A stretch of DNA of 5,353 nt from NCBI GenBank assembly GCA_013215025.1, contig JABSRR010000184.1, positions 1 through 5,353 on the forward strand, read 5' to 3'. The position numbers and the translations under genes were made by a program. Of this stretch, positions 1 through 5,353 are shown piece after piece. Position 1 is the stretch's first letter. Each line of letters begins with the position of its first letter. The notes under the pieces are model-generated. The model worked only from the letters and a program-made list of their open reading frames with translations. It made no database searches and was not told where the DNA came from. The DNA comes from Pseudomonadales bacterium (lineage in GTDB: Bacteria > Pseudomonadota > Gammaproteobacteria > Pseudomonadales > DT-91).

Positions 1-159
1 AAATTTGGGTACGTGTGGAAAATGCGACCGCCCCTTCTTGCTTTGCCATCACCAGTTTTAACCTGATTGTGGTTGAAGAACCTGAAGTAACCATCCCTGC
101 TGTAAACTTATCTCAATGTGGAGACTTTACTGGAACACAAGCTTTTGACCTGACTGTCA
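1..159 (+). repeat. Direct repeat, copy 1 of a 591-bp super-repeat
   Basis: This stretch matches 592-750. Positions 1-77 are identical to 592-668, and the next 80 or so bases carry only scattered substitutions (for example at 78, 80, 89, 105 and 113). It encodes the end of one repeat, the linker V-E-x-P-E-V-T-I-P-A-V and the start of the next repeat (Q-C-G-D-F-T-G-T-Q). The match begins at the window edge, so it probably extends upstream. After about 159 the two copies diverge and then match again in islands. Confidence 0.93.
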
Positions 160-3100
160 ATAATGCTGTTTCCTTGGGCGTGCCTGATGCCGCTGGAACA
201 GTGCTTTCTTACCACACTTCTCTAGCTGATGCAGACACTAACGCCAATGCCATTACCGATCCTGCTAATTACATTCCTACTGCGGCAACACAAACCATCT
301 ATATCCGTTTAGAAAATACTGGCGATAGCACTTGTTTTGGAACGACCTCTTTTCTGCTAAACATCTTTGATGTCGAAGCCATTCAGCCACCCGATTTAAG
401 CCTTTGTGCGCAAACTGGTGGTACAGGACAGACCCTATGGGACTTGACACAGCAAGATGCTGTTGTTCTTGGGCCCAACCAAGATGTCACCACACACAAT
501 ACCTCTTACCACAATTCCAATGCCAATGCAACGGCTAATACAAATGCCATCCCTGATCCGGCTAACTATACCAACATGGCTACGCCTGAAGAAATTTGGG
601 TACGTGTGGAAAATGCGACCGCCCCTTCTTGCTTTGCCATCACCAGTTTTAACCTGATTGTGGTTGAACAGCCTGAAGTGACCATCCCTGCTGTAGACTT
701 ATCCCAATGTGGAGACTTTACTGGAACACAGCCCTTTGACTTAACTCTGAACGACCTCACTTCATTAGGTGTGCCTGATGCCGCTGGAACAATACTCACT
801 TATCATAACGATCCAACAGATGCCAATACTGGCAGCAACCCCATTGCAAACCCGACGCTATACTTGGCCTCTTCAAATCCTGAAACCATCTATATCCGTT
901 TGGAAAATGCGGGCGACAACTCATGCTTTATCACAGAGAGCTTTGTCGTAGGTAGCTTTGATGTCGAAGCTATTGCGCCATCTGACATCGAGAGCTGTGA
1001 TGATGGTTCTGGTAATGGAACGGCTGCCTTCGACTTAACTTCTATCTCTGCCGAAGCCTTAGGATCTAACCAAACACTGGCTACACATAACATTAGTTTC
1101 CACCTCTCTCTAGCAGACGCTGATGCTAATGTAAATCCTATTCCGAACCCGTCGTCCTATGTGAATCTAACCAGCCCTCAAGATATTTTTATCCGTATCG
1201 AAAATCAACTCAATCCTAATTGCTATGCTGTTACCTCGTTCCAAATCATTGTTTCCAACTCTGATCCGATTAATCTAAACATCGATCCTTTGGTAGCTTG
1301 CGACGATGACAACGACGGGTTCTTTAACAATTTCGATCTAACCACTTTAGACGACATCATCACCATTGGGAATACCGATATTGTCATCTCTTACCACCTG
1401 ACTCTAGCCGATGCCATTAATAATGTTGGTGTCCTGGCCTCGCCATACAGCAATGTCGTGCAAGATCAGCAAGAACTATTCTTTAGAGCCCTAGACACTA
1501 ACAATGGGTGTGAGCAGTTCGGAAGTTTCTTTATTCAAGTCGTCCCTAGTCCTCTCTTAACACCTATACAAGATCCCCTAGTAGGCTGCGATGATGACTT
1601 TGATGGCGTGCTGGCCTTTGACCTTACAGAAGTTGAAGCTGAAGCCCTTGGCACTCTAGATCCTGCCAACCTTATCATTACCTACCACACTTCTCTTCTA
1701 GGCGCACAGACCGATACTGACCTTGTCCCTATTCCTACTGCTTTTCAGAACACATCGTCTCCGCAAAGCATCTGGATTAAAGTCGTCGACACCTCTAACA
1801 ACAGCCTGTGTTTTGATATCCAAGAGTTCCAGATTATTGTCGAAGCTCTGCCAACAATTACTAATCCTGAACCTCTAGAGGTCTGTGACGATGATACGGG
1901 GGGCGACCTTAGTGACGAAATTGCCACATTCGACCTTAACGACGCCATCGATGAAATTACTCTGGGCAATAACGAACTTAACGTGCAGTTCTTTGAAACG
2001 GAAGATGATCTTTTAAACAATAACCCCATCAACCCTATCGATGCCTATGTCAATACCACTAATCCGCAGACCCTAGAAATCTTAGTCACTGCAAGCACTA
2101 ACGGATGTAGCATTCGCACCACAATTACCTTAGCCGTTAACCCCGTGCCTAGCTTAGCACCAGTGCTAGACCCTATAGAAATCTGCGACCCTGATAACGA
2201 TGGTTTTGCTGAATTCGACCTCCAAGACATCATCGAGGACATCTTAAACAACGAGCCTGAGGTTAGCATCACCTTTCACCTCACTGCGGCTGATGCTGAA
2301 TTGGGTGTAAACCCTATCGATACCTCCCTGCCATTTGGCACAAGCAACAACGACACTCAAACCATTTATGTACGGGCAACAAACACTGGCCCAAATGGGA
2401 ATGACGGAACGGAGTGTTTTGATACGCGTCCGCTCGACCTTATCGTAGTCCCTAGCCCAGAAATTGAAAACCTCATTGACCTCTCCCGTTGTGATGACGA
2501 TACTCCTAACGGATTTGCCAGTTTTGACCTGACAATCAATACCCCTGAAGCTATAGGAACTCAGAACGACACTCAAGTGACCTATCATGAAACTCAGGCT
2601 GATGCTGAAGCAGGTACCAATGCCATTGCAGTGCCCACTAACTATACCAACATCACCAATCCGCAAACCATTTATGTGCGTATTGAAGATCTGGTTACAG
2701 GATGTGTGGATCTATTTGACAGTATTGGAGACCCTAACAACACCTTTACCCTTACGGTAGAAGCTTTACCTGTGGTATTTACACCAACAGCTCTTGAGAT
2801 TTGTGACGACGACTACAACCAAGATCCGTTCCCGCAAACAGTATTTGACCTAACGGTGAAAGAACCGGAGATTGTAGGACAGACCGTCGTCCCTGCCAAC
2901 TTAGTCTTTACTTATTTTGAAAGCCAAGACGATCTAGACAATGGGGTTGCTATTACAGACCATACAGCCTATACCAATACAGCTCAACCACAGACGATAT
3001 TTATCGCTGTGCAAGATACCGATACGCAGAACAGTTGTACCACAACCGTGCTGCTTACCATAAACGTCTTGCCCTTGCCTAGCCCAAGCACCACAGATCC

Positions 3101-4862
3101 TGATGTGCTTAGACTCACTGGGTGTGATGACGATAATGACGGAGTAGCCATAGACCCCTTTGACCTTACATTCAGCGGGAACTTTATCGCAGGTTCTGAA
3201 AACGTACTGCTTAGCTATTACCTCAATGAAGACGGTGCTATTAATGAAGACCCTGCCGATCTCATCGCTGATCCTACAGCCTATGTCAACGACCCGGCCT
3301 TAAACGAAACCGATCAAAACGGACTTCCTACGAATGTTCAAATCATTTACGTCAGGGTGGATAATGATGTTGCAGGAAATTTCTGCTTTGTCATAGTCCC
3401 ATTCGAGCTGGTCGTGTTGCCGAATCCTGAGCTTAACCCTGAAGGAGATCCTTTTGCCTATACCTTATGTGCAGATGATGAAACCTCTCCCGAAAACGCT
3501 ACGCTCTTCTCTACCCAAGACATTACAAACAACTTATGGGACCTTACCGATGGTGCGAGCAACATTATCATACCGCTGCTTGACCCGAACACCACACCCG
3601 TGCAAAATATTGAGGATTTTGTAGTGACTTACCACACCTCTGAGCAGGACGCGGAGGATGGAATAAATGCCATATCTCCGGGATACATCGCCTCCAATGG
3701 TGAAATCCTATTTATACGGGTTACCAATATTGACTCGCAATGCTTTAATACCAACAACATCGCTCAGGTGCAAATCATCATCGAACCGCGCCCGAATATC
3801 GCTGCTGATAATCCTGATGAGCTTGTCGTATGTGCTGATGATTTTCAACAGGGCATTGCTACTATAGACCTCACCCTATACGATGACCTCATTAATCCTG
3901 GTGCCCCTAACAATACGCAAGTCCTATACTACGAAGGGCAAACCAATTATGACAACGGGGTATTCATCACCGATCCGGTGAACTACACTACTATACAAAC
4001 CCCTACAACCATCATTGCTGAAGTAATCAATACACTCACAGGATGTGAGTCTAGCAGAACTCTCGTCTTTGATATCATCGTTAATCCTATATTTGGGGAC
4101 ATCTCTGGCTTCGATGGCGTCATCCTCTGTGTCGATGCCTCAGGAAATGCCATCTTTAACGAAATCTCGCCTCCAGTGATCGACACAGGACTCTCTGAGG
4201 CTGAATTTAGCTTTGAATGGGCCTTAGACGGCGTCCCATTGCCAGATACAACACCAAGCATTACGCCTACATTACCAGGGCTATATACCGTGGTGGTCAC
4301 TCATCTGCTAACTGGATGCCAAGCCAACTCTAGTGCTAATGTTATCCCTAATCAAGCCATCAACTTTAATGTCGATGTCGTTACGACTGCATTTAGCTCA
4401 ACCCATGCTGCTGAAGTCAATACCATTACTGGAAATGGTGACTTCGAGTTTAGAATCGATGACGGGCCATGGATACAACTCCAACCAGGGCAAACAACAC
4501 TCTTGTTTACAAACCTAACGCCAGGTATGCATACCATTACTGGAAGAGACCAAGGAGGATGTGGTGAAGTAAGCATTGAGTTTATGTTTATCGATTATCC
4601 GCCATTCTTTACACCAAACCAAGATGGGTTTAACGACACCTGGAACATCAGCACACTCAGTGGTGATGAACAGGCTACTGTATACATCTTTGACAGGTAT
4701 GGCAAACTCTTAAAGCAAATTAGCCCTAGAGGTGAAGGATGGGACGGTACTTATAACGGAAAGGCGATGCCGAGCCAAGACTATTGGTTTAGAGTTGAGT
4801 TTACAGAACCTACAACGGGAGCCAAAAGCGAGTTTAAAGCACATTTTACACTTAAAAGGTAA
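1..4862 (+). CDS. Giant T9SS type B surface repeat protein (5' partial)
   Basis: This is the C-terminal 1,619 codons of a very large secreted protein; the reading frame is open from nucleotide 3, so the true start lies upstream. The GTG at 15 is internal, because its surroundings (IWVRVENATAPSC) recur inside a complete repeat at 594. In visible-residue numbering the order is: repeat tail 1-34; 13 repeats of 96-121 residues, 35-1368; Ig/PKD-like module about 1369-1448; SprB-repeat-like module about 1449-1533; T9SS type B sorting domain about 1534-1619, ending in HFTLKR before TAA. No transmembrane segment or catalytic motif is seen. Proteins with this sorting domain are exported through the outer membrane by the type IX system and are surface-held or released. 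A role in adhesion or biofilm is inferred from architecture alone. A terminator-like hairpin follows at once, and no PorP/SprF-type partner gene sits directly downstream. Base composition is clearly GC-richer than in the next gene. Confidence 0.95.
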   Translation, partial: IWVRVENATAPSCFAITSFNLIVVEEPEVTIPAVNLSQCGDFTGTQAFDLTVNNAVSLGVPDAAGTVLSYHTSLADADTNANAITDPANYIPTAATQTIYIRLENTGDSTCFGTTSFLLNIFDVEAIQPPDLSLCAQTGGTGQTLWDLTQQDAVVLGPNQDVTTHNTSYHNSNANATANTNAIPDPANYTNMATPEEIWVRVENATAPSCFAITSFNLIVVEQPEVTIPAVDLSQCGDFTGTQPFDLTLNDLTSLGVPDAAGTILTYHNDPTDANTGSNPIANPTLYLASSNPETIYIRLENAGDNSCFITESFVVGSFDVEAIAPSDIESCDDGSGNGTAAFDLTSISAEALGSNQTLATHNISFHLSLADADANVNPIPNPSSYVNLTSPQDIFIRIENQLNPNCYAVTSFQIIVSNSDPINLNIDPLVACDDDNDGFFNNFDLTTLDDIITIGNTDIVISYHLTLADAINNVGVLASPYSNVVQDQQELFFRALDTNNGCEQFGSFFIQVVPSPLLTPIQDPLVGCDDDFDGVLAFDLTEVEAEALGTLDPANLIITYHTSLLGAQTDTDLVPIPTAFQNTSSPQSIWIKVVDTSNNSLCFDIQEFQIIVEALPTITNPEPLEVCDDDTGGDLSDEIATFDLNDAIDEITLGNNELNVQFFETEDDLLNNNPINPIDAYVNTTNPQTLEILVTASTNGCSIRTTITLAVNPVPSLAPVLDPIEICDPDNDGFAEFDLQDIIEDILNNEPEVSITFHLTAADAELGVNPIDTSLPFGTSNNDTQTIYVRATNTGPNGNDGTECFDTRPLDLIVVPSPEIENLIDLSRCDDDTPNGFASFDLTINTPEAIGTQNDTQVTYHETQADAEAGTNAIAVPTNYTNITNPQTIYVRIEDLVTGCVDLFDSIGDPNNTFTLTVEALPVVFTPTALEICDDDYNQDPFPQTVFDLTVKEPEIVGQTVVPANLVFTYFESQDDLDNGVAITDHTAYTNTAQPQTIFIAVQDTDTQNSCTTTVLLTINVLPLPSPSTTDPDVLRLTGCDDDNDGVAIDPFDLTFSGNFIAGSENVLLSYYLNEDGAINEDPADLIADPTAYVNDPALNETDQNGLPTNVQIIYVRVDNDVAGNFCFVIVPFELVVLPNPELNPEGDPFAYTLCADDETSPENATLFSTQDITNNLWDLTDGASNIIIPLLDPNTTPVQNIEDFVVTYHTSEQDAEDGINAISPGYIASNGEILFIRVTNIDSQCFNTNNIAQVQIIIEPRPNIAADNPDELVVCADDFQQGIATIDLTLYDDLINPGAPNNTQVLYYEGQTNYDNGVFITDPVNYTTIQTPTTIIAEVINTLTGCESSRTLVFDIIVNPIFGDISGFDGVILCVDASGNAIFNEISPPVIDTGLSEAEFSFEWALDGVPLPDTTPSITPTLPGLYTVVVTHLLTGCQANSSANVIPNQAINFNVDVVTTAFSSTHAAEVNTITGNGDFEFRIDDGPWIQLQPGQTTLLFTNLTPGMHTITGRDQGGCGEVSIEFMFIDYPPFFTPNQDGFNDTWNISTLSGDEQATVYIFDRYGKLLKQISPRGEGWDGTYNGKAMPSQDYWFRVEFTEPTTGAKSEFKAHFTLKR
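105..4106 (+). repeat. Array of 13 Ig-like-sized two-cysteine repeats
   Basis: Thirteen tandem protein repeats begin at nucleotides 105, 393, 696, 984, 1287, 1575, 1872, 2172, 2478, 2790, 3111, 3456 and 3819, set four residues before the first cysteine of each. The common pattern is x-L-x-x-C-D-D-D-x-D-G, then a short gap and F-D-L-T, a central T/S-Y-H-x-(S/T) with a following A-D-A, then N-P-I-x-x-P-x-x-Y-x-N, then P-Q-T-I-Y-V-R-x-E-N, a second cysteine usually followed by an aromatic residue, and a closing strand such as F-x-L-I-V. Every repeat has exactly two cysteines, so one internal disulfide per domain is likely in the oxidising exterior. The length and alternating hydrophobic strands fit a beta-sandwich fold, which is inferred. 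I do not recognise a named family with certainty. Confidence 0.92.
592..750 (+). repeat. Direct repeat, copy 2 of a 591-bp super-repeat
   Basis: This is the second copy of the block at 1-159, at an offset of exactly 591 bp (197 codons), so the reading frame is kept. Further matching islands at the same offset include the G-V-P-D-A-A-G-T segment (180 against 771), the T-I-Y-I-R-L-E-N segment (about 295 against 886) and the F-D-V-E-A-I linker (about 366 against 957). The unit that duplicated was therefore two domains, not one. Confidence 0.93.
4107..4346 (+). other. Ig-like/PKD-like module of the surface protein
   Basis: About 80 residues follow the last two-cysteine repeat and break its pattern. 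They show a first cysteine in V-I-L-C-V-D, then F-S-F-E-W-A-L-D-G-V-P-L, then T-P-S-I-T-P-T-L-P-G-L-Y-T-V-V-V-T and a second cysteine in T-G-C-Q. The order W-x-x-D-G followed by P-G-x-Y-x-V-x-V-T is typical of Ig-like/PKD-type modules found before T9SS type B sorting domains. It probably acts as a stalk or spacer. The boundaries are approximate. Confidence 0.7.
4347..4601 (+). other. SprB-repeat-like module before the sorting domain
   Basis: About 85 residues contain G-N-G-D-F-E-F-R-I-D-D-G-P-W, then F-T-N-L-T-P-G-M-H-T-I-T and R-D-Q-G-G-C-G. This resembles the SprB-type repeat pattern (Y/F-x-(Y/F)-x-(I/L)-D-G, F-x-N-L-x-x-G-x-(Y/H)-x-(V/I), D-x-x-G-C) named after the gliding adhesin SprB. 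One such module often sits directly before the type B sorting domain and runs into it through a (D/G)-(Y/F)-P linker, seen here as I-D-Y-P-P. It has a single cysteine, unlike the repeats upstream. Confidence 0.7.
4602..4859 (+). other. T9SS type B (gliding-motility-associated) C-terminal sorting domain
   Basis: The last 86 residues carry the family hallmarks in order: F-F-T-P-N-Q-D-G-F-N-D-T-W-N-I at the start, I-F-D-R-Y-G-K-L-L in the middle, then G-W-D-G-T-Y-N-G-K-x-M-P-S-x-D-Y-W-F, and the end F-K-A-H-F-T-L-K-R at the stop codon. This is the CHU_C / type B C-terminal domain that directs export through the type IX secretion system. The usual F-T-P-N-G-D-G is F-T-P-N-Q-D-G here, and the usual G-H-F-T-L is A-H-F-T-L; both are mild departures, and the domain looks intact. 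Confidence 0.96.
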
Positions 4863-4866
4863 AACC

Positions 4867-4904
4867 TCACTCCTCCCCTTAATCATAAATGTGGGGAGGG
4901 GTGA
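4867..4904 (+). terminator. Strong GC-rich hairpin, probable terminator
   Basis: A 12-bp stem is formed by 4867-4878 and 4893-4904 (TCACTCCTCCCC with GGGGAGGGGTGA), with a single G-T wobble and a 14-base AT-rich loop. It begins four bases after the stop codon of the surface-protein gene. On the plus strand the stem is followed by TAAAAATAACTTT, not a clean T-run, so intrinsic termination may be imperfect. On the minus strand the stem would be followed by a short TTTT. It most likely ends the long upstream transcript and/or protects its 3' end. Confidence 0.7.
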
Positions 4905-5000
4905 TAAAAATAACTTTACTGTAGCATCGCGCCTTGAATTGACTTAACTTTTTAACCTTACAAATCGTTAAAACTTTAAGCAATTAGTAGGATATACCCA

Positions 5001-5008
5001 TATATTTG
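5001..5008 (+). promoter_or_regulatory. Candidate Bacteroidota -7 promoter element
   Basis: TATATTTG matches the Bacteroidota housekeeping -7 consensus TAnnTTTG exactly and ends 14 bases before the ATG at 5023. Transcription would start only about 10 bases before the start codon, giving a very short A-rich leader. No convincing TTG-type -33 element lies at the expected distance, so the call rests on one short motif plus its position. Confidence 0.5.
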
Positions 5009-5022
5009 AGCAAAATAAATAT

Positions 5023-5353
5023 ATGAGACTAAGGAATTGGATTCTAAGCTGTTGCTTCATTTCTACAATCTGTTTTGCGCAAGAACCTCTAAAACAGAAT
5101 AGTTTAGAAATATTAAATGACATAAAAGCCTTAAATTTTTTAGGAACAGTTTTATATGTTGCGGCACATCCTGATGATGAAAATACCCGTATGATTGCTT
5201 ACAGTGCAAACAATCTTCATGCACAAACCTACTATTTATCGTTAACAAGAGGTGACGGAGGACAAAATCTATTAGGTTCAGATTTTAAAGAAGCTTTAGG
5301 AATTATTAGAACAGAGGAACTTTTAGCTGCAAGAAAAATTGATGGAGGAAAAC
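5023..5353 (+). CDS. Exported PIG-L/LmbE-like deacetylase (3' partial)
   Basis: The first 110 codons of a PIG-L-type zinc deacetylase are visible; the gene runs off the window. Residues 1-19 look like a Sec signal peptide (M-R-L-R-N-W, a hydrophobic stretch, cleavage probably after C-F-A before Q20), so the enzyme should act in the periplasm or outside. The core starts near residue 41 with V-L-Y-V-A-A-H-P-D-D-E. By analogy with MshB, H49 and D52 would bind zinc and D51 would be the general base; the third zinc ligand lies beyond the window. S-L-T-R-G-D-G-G-Q-N at 73-82 and I-R-T-E-E-L-L-A-A-R at 95-104 are typical of the family. PIG-L enzymes remove N-acetyl groups from sugars or similar amides; the substrate here cannot be told. 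The ATG is the only possible start, since the frame has a stop at 4969 and no ATG, GTG or TTG between. No Shine-Dalgarno sequence is present, as usual in this phylum. Large PIG-L proteins of Bacteroidota often exceed 800 residues, so much is probably missing. Confidence 0.93.
   Translation, partial: MRLRNWILSCCFISTICFAQEPLKQNSLEILNDIKALNFLGTVLYVAAHPDDENTRMIAYSANNLHAQTYYLSLTRGDGGQNLLGSDFKEALGIIRTEELLAARKIDGGK

Noticed and set aside
15..17. GTG at 15 as the start of the large gene
   Set aside because: The frame is open to the window edge, and the codons before it (I-W-V-R) belong to a repeat seen complete at 594; the gene is cut by the window.
1..1286. CRISPR array or tandem satellite suggested by regular repeats
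   Set aside because: The periods are about 290-300 and 591 bp, in frame, and explained by protein domain duplication.
1745..2032. 95-codon minus-strand reading frame
   Set aside because: It is antisense to repeats 6-7, is serine/leucine-rich as expected from the complement of this gene, and has no domain or start context.
2244..2666. 140-codon minus-strand reading frame
   Set aside because: It lies wholly inside the repeat-protein gene, shows no recognisable motif and reads as a complement shadow of biased codons.
3983..4300. 105-codon minus-strand reading frame
   Set aside because: It is antisense to the end of the array and the Ig-like module, with no supporting motif.
4732..4947. 71-codon plus-strand frame crossing the stop codon of the large gene
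   Set aside because: It overlaps the intact sorting domain in another frame and runs through the terminator hairpin; its translation has no recognisable character.
5009..5022. Shine-Dalgarno site for the deacetylase
   Set aside because: There is no GGAG-like stretch in the 14 bases before the ATG; the GAG at 5008-5010 is part of the promoter-like region and lies 12 bases away.
5063..5248. 61-codon minus-strand frame opposite the deacetylase
   Set aside because: It is antisense to the conserved HPDD-containing coding region, so a shadow.

Overview
The window looks like chromosomal DNA from a member of the Bacteroidota, most likely a flavobacterium. Three signs support this. The large gene ends in a type IX secretion system (T9SS) type B C-terminal sorting domain. 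The second gene starts without a Shine-Dalgarno sequence, behind an A-rich leader. A TAnnTTTG-type promoter element lies just upstream of that second gene.

Nucleotides 1-4862 are the 3' part of one giant plus-strand gene whose beginning lies outside the window (1,619 codons visible). It encodes a secreted, probably cell-surface, multi-domain repeat protein. In order it contains the tail of one repeat, 13 complete repeats of about 96-121 residues, an Ig-like/PKD-like module, a SprB-repeat-like module and the sorting domain. Each of the 13 repeats holds exactly two cysteines. From repeat 4 onward most begin with an acidic C-D-D-D-x-D-G type motif that resembles a calcium-binding loop. The first repeats form a two-domain super-repeat of 591 bp with a 77-bp block of perfect identity. 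Spacing then grows stepwise from 96 to 121 residues towards the C-terminus. The likely role is a T9SS-exported adhesin or matrix-like surface protein; this is inferred from architecture only.

Nucleotides 4863-5022 are a 160-bp intergenic spacer. It holds a strong GC-rich hairpin just after the stop codon (probable terminator) and a candidate promoter element at 5001-5008.

Nucleotides 5023-5353 are the start of a second plus-strand gene, cut off by the window end. It encodes an exported PIG-L/LmbE-like deacetylase with a signal peptide and the HPDD zinc/catalytic motif. The hairpin and separate promoter suggest that the two genes are transcribed independently, and nothing in the sequence ties their functions together beyond export.

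The two genes differ sharply in base composition. Hand counts give about 47-52% GC in sampled blocks of the giant gene and about 33% in the deacetylase gene. I see no RNA gene, CRISPR array, insertion sequence, attachment site or origin. I also see no clearly undescribed system; the most interesting material is the evolution of the repeat array.
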